DNA of 64,000 nucleotides from Lactuca virosa (taxonomy: Eukaryota > Streptophyta > Magnoliopsida > Asterales > Asteraceae): assembly GCA_928212115.1 (NCBI GenBank), contig CAKMRJ010003334.1, positions 35,531,385 through 35,595,384 of the forward strand, in the 5' to 3' direction. A program made the translations under genes and the position numbers. The notes beneath the pieces are model-generated. The model had not been told where the DNA came from. It saw only the letters and a program-made list of their open reading frames with translations, and ran no database searches. Below, piece by piece: positions 45,868-57,912 of this stretch. The stretch's first letter is position 1. Each line of letters begins with the position of its first letter.

Positions 45868-48800
45868 TGTGAAGAATTGTTCAAACAAAAGTGTGCATTC
45901 TTACGTGCATCACACCATGATATTGTAGGCAATCTACAACGTGCACGAAATTTACAAGCTTGCAGCACATCCTCATCTCTAAAAATCAACAAACAGACAA
46001 AGTTAACACAAGATTAAAACCATTGGAAACTGGGAATTGGGAAAACAACCGACATATTGACATTACCTGATGGATTTTGGTAATAGTAAAGAAGAAGGGT
46101 AAGTTGGACACATGTCATAGTTTGCATTAATGTCGCTGATTCTCCACCAATCATTAGACAAGGTGAATGAACCATCTTCAATGGAGGTTACTGATGGAGT
46201 ATGTGATTCCATTCCAAGGAGGCGTATGTATTCATTCACTAGACGCACTCTAGGGCTTGTATTGCTGAACCTTGAAGGACCAGAAGAAAAAGTGTAAAGA
46301 TCCCACAGCCTTGGAGGCCTTGCACACCTCAGTAATGCCTCAAAGACAGCTCTTCTCTGCAAGATTCAAATCACATGGAATATATTTATCAATAAATAAT
46401 GTGATCTTAAATTCCATAATTAAAATTACCTGTTTGGTTCGAGGGCGAAAAGCAAATATAATAATTCTCATGTCTTTTCCTGAAAATAACAAGCATGGAT
46501 ATGTGATTTCTTAGTTGACATGGATTTGGAACAAACTAATAACAATTAAGTGATGTTAAAAAAATATAGTATTGTATCATACCAACGATTTGAAGAAGCC
46601 TTCGTGAAGGAATCTTGTCAGATTGCCTAGGACCTGATTGTTGCTTTGTAACCTATATTCTCATAACAGATTCTTCATAAAATCAGTATATCATGAAAGA
46701 AAAGAGCTTGTCATTCAACATCAAAGCACCCAAAACTATGCTTCTAGGGAAAAGAATTGTATTGCTTGAAGTTTAAATTGATTCCTAGGATAAGATTCGA
46801 AATAAACAAGGATCCTAATGAAAAAAAGATAATTATTGGAATTAGAGATGACAAATTTATAAACGAAAACTATTAATAAATCCTTTATAATAAGAATTTT
46901 CCAAACACCTAAATAACTAATCAACTAATTGTCACATAACTAAGCAAGAGCAGCACATCCAAATACCATCTTATGCAGCATGTTTTGCATCACATAATCT
47001 TTATAATAAAACACCCCCACAAGGTATTGTCATATATTTTGGAACTATGGATCAACAAGACATAAAATGTGTTCAGTCAATTGTTCAAGCATGAGTTACC
47101 TCTTTCAATAAAAAAAAAAAGCCTTTCACTTGACTGTTTCTCTATTTCTCCTTCTACCTATTCCTTCAACGACTTTGTTTTTTTTTCTCATTTGCTGCTA
47201 ACTTCTTGTTACAAAACTAATCCATGCCACTAAACTAACCTCTTAACATCCCCACAAGCCTTAAATTATAACTTGTTGGCACAACACTAGTTTATTATTA
47301 AATGAAAAAATGGTATGGAACCACAGAAGCTGTAATATCAAACAAAATCTACATAAACATAATGCATAACTTACAATCTTGCTAAACTTTTCAATAGTTG
47401 CCAATGGTATAGTTCCTAGTGCGATAATATCCCTGGACCCTTCACTCTTCGAGAAAAAATAACAAAAAGTTAGATATAACATATAGGAGCATTTTCAAAT
47501 ATCATCAGATGCATAGTGTTAATACTTAATATAACCAAAATATTATAAGATGTGCTATAGGAGGCAAAAGAGCAAACATGCAAATTGATATAAGCAGACA
47601 ATGCATATCCTTGAGTGACACGATGTTGAGTACACAATCCTAAAATGGTTATCTGCTAGCTTTCAAATTGTATATTATTGTCTAATGCCATAAGGGCCTA
47701 CCACTAATTGGAACAAATAAAGATGCAAATTTCTTTCTATGCACTACGAGCAAAATATTGACCTTTTTGGTCAATCCCATACATAGATAGTTGTTTATAT
47801 AGATTTAAAGTGTGTGGATTTTAAACAAACTGGGAAAGAACGATGAGTATAACTGCTATGCAGAAGGAGTGCATAAACTAAAAAGTTTTCAGTAATGGAC
47901 AACTTACCAAAAAAAGAAGACGAAAATTGGTCACAAACAAGGTACCTGCTTCATCAGTGTTAACAAGAACGCCATACCCCTAAAATCAAATTACAAAAAC
48001 TCAGAAAAATATTTTCATTATGTTTATAAAATTTCAGGAGCAAGCATACAAGATAATCATATGGACATAGATTAGGAAGCAGAGAACAAGGACTACTCAA
48101 TCCATTTTCTATTAGTTGTTACCGTCTTAATAAATATAGTTGTTTTATCTAAGAAAGCATCCATATCCCTTTGATAACAGAACACAGTGTAATAAAAAGG
48201 ACAAACGTATTCATGTAAATGTTTCCATGTAAATTGTAAGTATTGTCTTCGAACATAGAGATAAACAGTCATCTGCAGGCCTGTTAATCTCTATTCAAAA
48301 CAGGCCACAATTTGATTATGGATGGCAATTGAGTTACTGTTCAATTTGGAAACTGAGATTAATTACCAACATTTCTTTTTCCTAGTACATTGAACTTTAT
48401 GGCAAGGACTACAAAAGTACGTAAGTAGAATTAGAACAGGCTGGCTTTATATTATAACAGATTCCATATGAAGTTCGTATTCCAGATGTACTTGGTTGCA
48501 TACTTATTGAAGTTGTCCTTGAAGGGAGGCATTAATATGTATAGAATATGTATATAATTAAAAAAACAAACCTGAGAATTAGTCAATTGAAAAGTTAATC
48601 AAGTCAAAATCTTACCTCACCGATAACCTCCTCAGCTTCGTACAAAAAATCAGATAATCCATGAGGAACAGGCCTTGAAACAGGCTGCTGTGAATTCCAC
48701 AAAAACAAATATGACCAAATATGAATTCAATTACACAAGATCGAAGATACATTTGTGATATGGTGAGGAATAAAAAAATTGAGTAATAAAACCCTAGGGT

Positions 48801-48946
48801 TACAAGGCAGAAGAAGAGTATGTTACATCGATCTTGGTCCACTCAATAGCGTCCCAACTACCGGCTCCATCAATCTTGTCGGACTCACCGAGTCGACTAT
48901 CGGAGTCACGGAGGGAAGTTGTCCGTCGATTTCTTGGCATCGCCAT
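41702..48946 (-). CDS. MTM: Myotubularin-type phosphoinositide 3-phosphatase
   Basis: Removes the 3-phosphate of PI3P/PI(3,5)P2 on membranes, by family. Nineteen exons on the minus strand, about 854 residues: 48946-48827, 48687-48616, 47979-47908, 47446-47375, 46652-46583, 46479-46430, 46356-46067, 45978-45905, 45761-45698, 45602-45537, 45453-45354, 45260-45147, 45073-44904, 44810-44726, 44659-44435, 44337-44278, 44198-44134, 44039-43760, 42217-41702. All junctions are GT-AG and phases agree. PH-GRAM domain at about residues 55-190 (NTDEAGTLFVTNFRLLFL, ALGTIPLATIEKF). The phosphatase domain has FRARCRLPTISW, the plant WTWGGGNLSSMSASVS block and the catalytic CSDGWDR, with Cys444 and Arg450. 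A C-terminal coiled coil precedes a Cys-containing CPQRTREGGCKWPDAGCAQ tail. Plant MTM1/MTM2 in Arabidopsis are of similar length. The active site is intact. Confidence 0.95.
42571..42745. repeat. Imperfect ~70-bp tandem repeats in the last myotubularin intron
   Basis: Three copies of a unit starting GTACCTTTTTTTGTACACAT at about 42571, 42640 and 42718 (spacings 69 and 78). They share TAGGATCTCTAAATAAAAGA. The first and third are preceded by ATATGATTCGCTTTTT. Confidence 0.8.
42989..43060. repeat. (TA)n microsatellite in the last myotubularin intron
   Basis: About 72 bp TA tract within the 1.54-kb intron between exons 18 and 19. Confidence 0.95.
45803..45864. repeat. (TA)n microsatellite in a short myotubularin intron
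   Basis: About 62 bp of TA repeat inside the 143-bp intron between exons 8 and 9 (45762-45904), so over 40 percent of that intron is microsatellite. Confidence 0.95.
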
Positions 48947-49149
48947 GGACGTCGAAACTCCGGTGATGATGGCGAGAGGAGAGAGAAAAAAGAGGGATTC
49001 TGATTTTCGGACGAGTTTGGTTTTCTCAGCTGTTTTTATGGGGAAATCATTTATAAATAAAATAAATTATTACTCAACGAAAAAAGAAACAAATAAAATA
49101 AAAACAAGATTTTGGTTATCGCCACGCAAGCAAGACAAAGTGGGTCCCG

Positions 49150-50144
49150 TATAATTGTTATGTAGAGGAGTAATAGTACAAACTCAGTCCTTTAATTATT
49201 CATTACAGCGCATGTTCAGTACCTGGAGAAACGTTTTTCTCAATTTTATCTAAAATAGTCGATTTCACCTTATTTAAATCTCCAATAGTGTCAACAAATG
49301 ACTATCGGATGAAGGGCATTTTATCTTTATTTTGACTTTTTCCATTTTCAAATTTTCATTTTATCTTTATTGACTTATTCTATTTTCTTCACACTCCTCT
49401 TCATTTTGCTTTCTTATTTAATTTTATAAAATCGAAATTGATTTAGCGTCAACTTGTTTGCTAACTTAAATCAGATATATCCAAAACATAATTTATTTAT
49501 GCTGAAGTAGACAATTATTCGTTGTGCAAAATATAAAAACTGTTTGATAGTTATTGACAGAGTAAAATCTGACCGAGTAAGAATCTGACTGGATCAGAAG
49601 CTCTAACTATATTTGTCTCAAGCTCTAACTATATTTGTCTCTAAAATCATATTGTTTGATTACATATCTGACTGATGTGTTGAATTTTGAATTCATAAAA
49701 TAACTATTTTACCATTATAAAATCTGACCGAGTAAGAATTTGACTGGATCAGAAGCTCTAACTATATTTGTCTCAAGCTCTAACTATATTTGTCTCTAAA
49801 ATCATATTGTTTGATTACATATCTGACTGATGTGTTGAATTTTGAATTCATAAAATAACTATTTTACCATTATATTTTGTTTTGTTCCGAATAAAATCTA
49901 TCAATTTGAGAAAATAAAATATATCAAATAACCTTTTACAAGTAAGAAAAGAAACTATTGTGTGAGTATTTTTCACTCCAAAAGTTATCAAGGGGTTAGG
50001 CCGGTGTGTGTACGGGAAGCTTCCCTCATTTTTTGTCTGTTGTCACATCATCATTTCTCTCACTTTTCTTTCCCTCATCAAACATTAGGGTGTGTGTATG
50101 AAGCTTCCTTCACTTTTTTTTTAAATAAAAATAATTGATTTTGA

Positions 50145-50205
<61 letters not shown>

Positions 50206-50440
50206 AAATGAGTAATAAACATAAAAACTACTTAAAAATAAAAACCACTTCATTAATTAAAAACTATTTTATAACCCGTGGAAACCACGGTTACAAAATT
50301 AATTAAACTTTTATAATAAAAATTTAAAATTATTACTAAAATATTTTAAATAAATTATTAATTAAGAGATATTTTTTAATTATATAAAATTATAATCGTT
50401 GATTTAAATAAATATTTGACCTTATAATTTGTATTAATTT
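49150..50440. other. Intergenic with 155-bp tandem duplication and (TA)n
   Basis: Two copies of a 155-bp unit at 49566-49720 and 49721-49875 (AATCTGACCGAGTAAGAATY...). Inside each, CTCTAACTATATTTGTCT is itself doubled. (TA)n at 50148-50201. No gene. Confidence 0.8.
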
Positions 50441-50448
50441 TATTTTAA

Positions 50449-50770
50449 GGGCTAATGTCATAAAAACCCTCAAGTTTTCAGGGTTTTGTCGGTTTTGCCC
50501 AAAGTTGAATTTTATGTCTGTTTTTATCCTAACATTTTCCAAAAAATGTTCGGTTTTACCCTTTTACCGGTGATAACAGGTTACCATCATATTAACTTCT
50601 CAAAAAACCCTTAAGTTTACAGTTTTTTTACATTTTTACCCTTAAGTTTATAATTTTTTTACACTTTTACCCTATGTATTTTTCTTTCATATTATACGTA
50701 TTCATGCAGAAAAATCATATTTATATACGAAATTTTTTTTAATTAAATATTGTATTTACATTTTTTAATG

Positions 50771-50813
<43 letters not shown>

Positions 50814-50848
50814 AAGAAATAACATTAAAAACACACACATACACACAC

Positions 50849-50902
<54 letters not shown>

Positions 50903-51230
50903 AAATAACATTAAAAATGTAAATACAATATTTAATTAATTTTTTTTTCGTATATAAATATGATTTTTCTGCATGAATACGTATAATATGAAAAAAAATA
51001 TATAGGGTAAAAGTGTAAAAAAAAATTATAAACTTAAGGGTAAAAACGTAAAAAAACTATAAACTTAAGGGTTTTTTGCGAAGTTAATATGATGGTAACC
51101 TGTTATTACCGGTAAAAGGGTAAAATCGAACATTTTTTGGAAAATGTTAGGGTAAAAACGGACATAAAATTCAACTTTGGGCAAAACCGACAAAACCCTG
51201 AAAACTTGAGGGTTTTTATGACATTAGCCC
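50449..51230. mobile_element. Mutator-like foldback element (782 bp) with 9-bp target duplication
   Basis: Begins GGGCTAATGTCATAAAAACC and ends with its inverted copy. The two arms run inverted for roughly 300 bp each, including ATGATGGTAACCTGTTAT-type and TTCATGCAGAAAAATCATAT-type blocks. They meet at a core of (TA)n and CACACA repeats. A perfect 9-bp direct repeat TTATTTTAA flanks it (50440-50448 and 51231-51239), the Mutator superfamily signature. No transposase gene inside. Confidence 0.9.
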
Positions 51231-51689
51231 TTATTTTAATTTTAATTCTAATGTTATTTAATTTAATGTAATTATAATAGAAAATTTAAATTTTGAAATT
51301 TGAAATGGAGAATCAATAAGTTGACATGTGACATTACATTAATTAAGAGATCTAATAGAATGACATGTGGCAAAAGAAGATTCAACCTATTCTTTTATTA
51401 GAACAGGAAGATTACATTAAAATAAGAAAGATTTAAAAAAACAAAAGAAAAGTAGAAAACAACAAATATTAAAAAACACAACCTAGAAAACATAATTAAG
51501 ATCCGAATTTTAAAAAACCAAAATACGTCACTCGAAATTGTCATCCTCGTCGTCGTCATCGGAATCCTCGCTCTCGACGAACATATTTGAATCCTCATTT
51601 GATTCGTTAAACAAATCATCGTATCAATACTCTATCGGCGACTGAATGTGAGCCCTATAAACGTGCTCCACCAAATCAGCACGAATGGC

Positions 51690-52878
51690 ATGATGAATGT
51701 CGCTATCGCATATTTATCTTCTATTTGCCCTATACTCTTGCATACCTTCGACATTGGGCAAAACTTCGTTCTCGTTGTATCGACATATCGTTATTCCTCC
51801 GTCTTCAATAATCATATTATGCAATATGATGCACGCATACATTACGTGTTGCAACCTTTATACTTCATATGGACGTGCCCCGACTGCTAGTACTTGCCAA
51901 CGCATCTTGAGTACACCAAATGTTCGCCCCACGTCCTTCCAAGCTGACTCTTGCGTCTCTTTAAACTTTTTTTTCGTCATTCAGACATGTAAACGATTTC
52001 ATAAAAACAGATAAGGGATGATATATACCGTCAGTAAGATAGTACTCGCGCTTATACGCTACCCCGTTTGCTTGGAAAGGTACATCGTGCAACTTTCCAA
52101 TGTAGACATTGTTGAATACCGGCGATTGGTCCAGAACATTGATGTCGTTGTTTGCACCAGCCAGACCAAAGAATGCATGTCATATCCAAAGATCATGTGA
52201 TGCGATTGCTTCTATAACAATCGTCGACTCTCTGTGGTCGCCTCGAATGTACTGATCACGCCATGCATTAGGGCACAATGTCAAAGCCCAATTCATGCAA
52301 TAAATACTACCTAGCATTCATGGGAACTCATGCTTGCCTTCATGCATCGTGTACAACTGGTGGACATCGTTGATAGTTGGTTTGCCCAAATATCGTAGCT
52401 CGTACACCAAAGTAATAGCTTTGGAGAACTTGTACACACATTTCACGTACGGTATGCTCGGACATCCTTAAATACTCGTCCCATTTGTATACGCCCATGT
52501 CGTATGTTAACTGACGAATTGCGGTCGTGCATTTTTGAATTAGAGATAAACCTTTTTGCGTTTACCATCCAACTTCCATTGGAAATATGGAAAACGATCT
52601 TCCAAATCGCCAACAATACGTAAGAATAGCTCTTTCCTCATCCGGAACCGTCGTCGAAACTTTTCAGCGTACACATCGTCATCTACAAAGTATTCTTCTA
52701 TAAGACGATTGTGTCCGGCTTCGTGATTTCTACGCAACGACTGTTTTCTTGGTTTAGTTCTTGGACGTGAAGTTTGGCCTCGTCGGTTTTGAAAATATGC
52801 AACAGTCTTCGCAATGACGGAACCGACAAATAATGTCTCCTCTTGAGCCGTTGAATCGGACGACGAAGATGATGGCAT
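51690..52878 (-). pseudogene. PIF/Harbinger transposase (inactivated)
   Basis: Starts at the ATG at 52878 (MPSSSSSDST). The N-terminal part has NHEAGHNRLIEEYF and FRRRFRMRKELFLRIV, the helix-turn-helix lead of plant Harbinger transposases. The conceptual continuation carries ALTLCPNAWRDQY, DHRESTIVIEAIAS, HAFFGLAGANNDINVLDQSP, REYYLTDGIY and MYACIILHNMIIEDGG, the DDE_4 domain. Defects: the first catalytic Asp (GSID in the family) is Tyr (TAT near 52300), an in-frame TGA occurs near 52181, and frames shift near 52540 and 52000. A dead element. Confidence 0.88.
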
Positions 52879-52975
52879 TGTGTTTTAGTGTTTTTTTTAG
52901 AGAATATGTAGAAATGAGTTAAAAATAATGTTGGGTTTTGGGTTGGTATTTGTAGTGGGGGAAAGAAATAAAAAA

Positions 52976-53014
<39 letters not shown>

Positions 53015-53161
53015 CACACACATTTCCAATTACATTACCGTTACTAAAAAATAAATAAATAAATAAATAAAATCGGCCAATAGGAATCAGAAAGAGAGTG
53101 CGGCAACCGGCTCCCCCATCTCTTTCCCACACCACCGTTCCCGCAGTCACAATATGGTGTT

Positions 53162-53208
53162 CCGATGTGCAGGAACAACTCCCACACCCTATTCCCGCTG
53201 CACATCGG
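53162..53208. repeat. Inverted repeat beside the Harbinger pseudogene
   Basis: CCGATGTGCAG (53162-53172) and CTGCACATCGG (53198-53208) form an 11-bp stem around a 25-base loop. The adjacent GAGTGCGGCAACC resembles AAGTGCGGCACC near the edge of the element in pyruvate kinase intron 9. Probably subterminal sequence of the Harbinger element. Confidence 0.6.
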
Positions 53209-53648
53209 CGGGTCTTATATATACAACACACATACAAATTGATCGACTCTTACTCATTTTTCTAACGAACAATTTTAGGGACCATCAAGTCATGAAACAT
53301 CTGGTTTGACCAAATGTTAATTTTCCTTTCTCCATGCAGTTTTGTATTTTGTCTTTTTATCACTCATTGGCTACTTAAGTAAATGAGTTTTCCATGCAAC
53401 GTAGCCTTTGATCAACATTCTCTTTCACATCAATACTAATTTGCAAGTCAAATCATTATCTCTATCATTCTCATTGTTCTTAAGTTATCTTTACATTGTT
53501 CATACTCATTTTTTATTACTTAAATACTTTGTTGAACTTCTTACTTCAAGACAAGACTGTTTTACCAGACTTGATTGGACTTTTAATATTTGTCACAACT
53601 AGCATTCTAGCTAGGAAATTTTGTACTCTTTGTAAACATTATCTACTG
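53209..53648. other. Intergenic, nothing recognised
   Basis: AT-rich, no ORF or repeat terminus identified before the putative LTR of element B. Confidence 0.45.
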
Positions 53649-56600
53649 TAAACTCGTAACCCTAATTCATGTTATGCTTGAAGTGCAACCTATGGAAACA
53701 AATTCAAACCTAGATTCATCAAGTAAAGTTGAAAACCCTAAAAATCCCAATTTAAGCTCATTATGGACTAGAATTTTCTTATTGGGCCTAATGGGCCAAT
53801 AAGCCTCCAACTTGACTTTGTTGGGCTTAGAACCTTCAAATGGGCCATAATTGGACCCACATTCATGAAACCTAACCTGTTGGGCCATCATGGGCTTAAA
53901 ATGGAATGGTGTACCTCTTTTGGGCCTTATTGGACCATAACTAATCAAATTAGCCCTAATGAGCCATAAATCCATCCCCTTAATATCACATTGGGCCGTG
54001 AACATTCACAAAGACCCAATGGGCCGAGAAATACTCTTTGGGCCTTAGAATTTCGAAATGAGGCAAATAATGGCCCAAACTAAGCAACTCTTTTATTCTA
54101 GCCCATGTTTTCGGCCCAAACATAAAATAAAAAAAAGGATGAAATGAGGGTTGACATTAGTGGTGCCACCTCATAAATGTACATAGGATATCAATGCACC
54201 ATTCTCATATCTCCATGCAAGTCAACTCACCTCTCTCTCCCCTCTCCTTTCTATCCTCGGCCGAGACCACAAACCCCCACCACCCTCTTCAATCTTCTCC
54301 CCAAACTCTCTCAAATCTTACAAGAACATTTCCTCACTTTCATCACATTTTCAAGATTTACTTAGGTTTCAAGAGGATCTTCACAAGATAATCATCATTC
54401 TTGGTAAGCCTTTACACATTCAAGTTTCATAACTCCATCTTCATGATAGATCACTCTTTTAAACAAAGTGTTTGGTGATCATACTCCTATAAATCTTCTT
54501 GAGTTCGAGATCTACTCAAGGGAGTTGCTAGGGCCGAAAATCACTTCATTTTTCCACATATTCTTCAAAAACCGAATCCACAAACTCAATGTGAGTTCAT
54601 ACCCCTCTATTTTCGGTTTTCATATGATTTATGGGGGAGAATACAAGTAAAATGTGAAGATCTATGTGTATTTGTATGTTATGTGTGATTTCTTGTGTTT
54701 ATGTGGTAAATATGTGCTAAAAATGAAAGATATTTCGAGATCTATAGTTCAAGAAGGAAAAATATGTGATCTAGGATATATTTCACTTAACATGTCAAGA
54801 TAAACTACCATACAAAGTTAATAATAAACATACTACAACATAAAATTTGTTATTGGACTATTTTTGATAAATAAACAAAAGATGGGGAAAAAGATGTCAT
54901 TCACGGTTTCTACAAGGATCAAAAGGTCAAAACAGCTAAAATAAGAGTTTTTATAAATATTAGGCTTTTTAAAGGACTAAAAATGTAAATTTTAGCCTAA
55001 TGGGCTAAAATTTGGGCTTTTCGGCTATTTAGGCCCAAAAATGCGAAAAATCAAATTTAAGGGGGCTGAATTGGAAAATTTTCTCAAAACATGGGCTATA
55101 AACGTAAATAAACCTATTTCAGGGGTTAAAATGGCCTTATTTATCAAAAGGGACTAAAAATGCAAAGATTTTGGATTTTGGGTAAAATTTGTAAAAATTG
55201 CGAAAAGTGTGGATTTAAATGCAAATCTTCTAACTAAGGGGCTGAAACTGTCCAAAATAAAATTTTGGGCTTAAAACATTATTTAATTAAGTGTTTAGGC
55301 CAAAAATGTCAAGAAAAATAGTTCAAGGACCTAATATGTCATTTTTCATAAAAAGGGCTAAAAATTGCCAACTTTACCCAAATAAGGGGCTGAATAGGTC
55401 AAACTAATATTTTTGGTCAATTATGTTAATAATAAAATAATTGGGTCAAAATATACAAAACTTTATAACTTATGGGTTTAAATAGAAAAATATATATTTT
55501 TATAAATCTATGAATCGTTATAAAACAATTTGGTGATTATTACGACATATCGATTAAACAACTTCGCAACACTAATACTATACAAAACAAGTAAACATTC
55601 TAACTATTGGGCTTGAAAGATTCTAATCATGCTTATTGGGCCTTCGTGACCCATTAACATGACTTTTGGGCCTAACATAAATAATACATGTTATTGGGCC
55701 TCCTGTGACCCGATTACATGCTTAAGGGACCCTCAATGGCTTTTACATGCTATTGGGCCTCGGTGGCCCATTAGCATTGCTAGTAAGGTCCAAATAAATC
55801 ATATGCGAAATGGGCCAACGCGTCTTTCGTATACTCGACAGCCTTAAATAACATACGTAATTAGTAGGGCCTAGTAGTCCTCTTCTCCTCGTCTGTTAGG
55901 CTTACCTTCTATTCAAGTAAACAAAATCAGGTCGTTAATCAAGGTTAATCAAATTCATTTGGATTAAGTGAGTAATAACGGGCGACACCAATAAGTGTCG
56001 GTCGTAGTCTGTAGTTATAATCAAAGTCTCCTGGAGGGAGAGCGAGAGTTTGTGTATAGATCTATACGGGGGTGACTCACCCACACCTAAGCTGTTCGCT
56101 ACAGTTAGACTAGGCCAGTCTAGGGTGACAAAATCTTAAGATCAATTCTGGCGTTCACTAGAATGCCAAGACATACGAACTAGTCATTATCATGCATGGT
56201 TATAACGACTCACATAGAGATCCAATACCATCCAAGTAATCATGGGAAATCATATTCATTCGCTGTGACGATACAATAATACAAAACAATCATACTATTT
56301 TATCGGAGAACATCGGGTTTTCCGGGGAAACCAATCTTATTCACTTGTACTTTCAATAACTATAATGCAAAACTTCTCATTTATACACGTTTTGAAATCA
56401 TTCACGCATATACTTACAGGATCATCACAACATTTTCGTGAAAAGTCTTATTTCAGAAAATATCGGATTTTCTGGGTTTTACAAACGACATAAACTATTT
56501 TACATCAAACATACTTATGAACTCACCAACATTATATATGTTGACCGTTTTCAAAATAACTTGTATTCTCAGGTAACCGTTAGAACGAGGAAGCATCCAG

Positions 56601-56818
56601 TGTGTTGAAAGTTTCTTTTGTAGTTGCTAATCATCAAACACTTTATATTTTGGGATCATGTAATGTAAACCATGTACTTGATGTAAACAATGTCAGTTGT
56701 ACTATGTAATGTTTGGTGATGAATGTGTTATGTTTCATGTATATTCATTGTGATGATATTTCAATTTAAGTCACGCGAGCCCTCAGACGTTTCCGCCGTC
56801 TGGTTCGGGGGTGTGACA
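53649..56818 (+). repeat. 5' LTR of gypsy element B (left boundary uncertain)
   Basis: The right end is firm: GGGGGTGTGACA at 56818, followed by GGT and the primer binding site. The left end at TGTAAACTCGTAACCC (53649) is a guess from the TG start and the onset of TGGGCC-rich sequence. The last 900 bp resemble the LTR piece at 7132-8589. Confidence 0.7.
53770..55815. repeat. Dense TGGGCC/TGGGCT motif array in LTR B
   Basis: More than 20 occurrences of TTGGGCC, ATGGGCC, TGGGCTT or their complements, about twelve of them between 53770 and 54120, with a second group at 54990-55815. TGGGCC/T is the site II element recognised by plant TCP transcription factors. Confidence 0.75.
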
Positions 56819-56821
56819 GGT

Positions 56822-56834
56822 TGGTATCAGAGCT
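56822..56834 (+). promoter_or_regulatory. Primer binding site of element B
   Basis: TGGTATCAGAGCT, complementary to initiator tRNA-Met, three bases after the LTR end. Confidence 0.92.
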
Positions 56835-57243
56835 CTGTTTATAGTGAACTGGCATATCTAACCACACATTGATATGCAACTATAAACCCAGCAAGGGACT
56901 AAATAACTCTGAACAAAACAAATAAAATGTGCTAATAAACACTCTTACTTGTGCGACTTAGAAAAATGAACATAATAACAAATCAAATAAGATGATTGGG
57001 AGAACGTGACATCCCGGTTAAGCCAGGACTGTTCACAGTTGTATTAGGGATGAATGTAGCCTGATCAACTACATTTCTTCGTAATACAACTATCACATGC
57101 CCTGGGACGATCGCGATGGTCAGTAAACCTAAGGCATACCCTATTGTTAAACAAGGAGAACGCATCAACCCAATTTTTTTTATATATAAATAACAAATCT
57201 TAGGAGTAATAATAGTTTATTTAAATACCCTCTCGCAGACAGT

Positions 57244-57912
57244 ATGGCCGGCTTCCATCATCCTGGAGATCCGTATTTCCCTAACCAGGGAAATAACGGA
57301 TGGCTGGAAGAGGAACCTGAAGAAGACCCCGAGGAGGAGTCTGAAGAGGAACCTGAAGCGGAAGTCGAGGGCGGACCTGCTGAGCCAGTGGTAGACTTGG
57401 AGGCCGAAGAAGATCCCGAAGGGGAGTCCGAGGAAGAACCCGGTGATGACGACGATGGCGATTCGGACGCGGAGTCCGAAGTCATCAACCCACCTTACCC
57501 GATTAGGGTGCCCGCTCATCGGATGGGCCCAAATGGCCCCACGCCTCCATGGGGCGTGGATTTTTGGAGATGGAGCAGGCAGCAGGGGCAGCGACCCCCA
57601 TATGGGATGGCCAGGGAATTTTATGATCTGAGAGACGGAAGGCCAGCCGACCGGGCACTTCCTGTCATGGTGAGGCGGTTACGGAACACGGGCGACCTAG
57701 CCCAGAACACGGCCGAGCAACTGAATCAGATGCGCGCCGCAGTGGCAAGAGCGGAACGAGAAACTCAAGAAGTAATCCATAAGTTTCAGGTACGCCAAGC
57801 AATTTGGGAGGATCGACTACGAGCCACAGAGCGGCAGGTGGCGCGTCTTCAGGGCGCATCCACATCATCAGCCCCACCACCCGACGCATCTCAGAGCACT
57901 TCAGACCAGTAG
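57244..57912 (+). CDS. Accessory ORF of element B, acidic and coiled-coil protein
   Basis: An intact 222-codon ORF between the primer binding site and gag, same strand. Residues 17-80 are extremely acidic (runs of EEEPEEDPEEE, DDDDGDSD). Residues 85-140 are Pro/Trp/Arg-rich (PYPIRVPAHRMGP, WGVDFWRWSRQQ). Residues 145-205 form a heptad-like Arg/Gln/Glu/Ala helix (RLRNTGDLAQNTAEQLNQMR, RAERETQEV). A Ser/Pro/Gln tail ends it. It has no CCHC knuckle, protease or gag fold I recognise. No ORF of this kind exists in the leader of element A. It is still open although gag-pol is broken. Function unknown; it may derive from a duplicated gag N-terminus or be a structural/chaperone protein. Confidence 0.75.
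   Translation: MAGFHHPGDPYFPNQGNNGWLEEEPEEDPEEESEEEPEAEVEGGPAEPVVDLEAEEDPEGESEEEPGDDDDGDSDAESEVINPPYPIRVPAHRMGPNGPTPPWGVDFWRWSRQQGQRPPYGMAREFYDLRDGRPADRALPVMVRRLRNTGDLAQNTAEQLNQMRAAVARAERETQEVIHKFQVRQAIWEDRLRATERQVARLQGASTSSAPPPDASQSTSDQ

Noticed and set aside
48870..48900. GGACTCACCGAGTCGAC as another member of the ACTCGNCGAGT array
   Set aside because: Single imperfect occurrence within coding exon 1 of the myotubularin gene (S.RLGES codons); treated as chance.
57258..57519. Minus-strand Ser-rich and Phe/Leu/Gly-rich ORFs opposite the accessory ORF
   Set aside because: Complement of the GAG/GAA-rich acidic region; no independent evidence.
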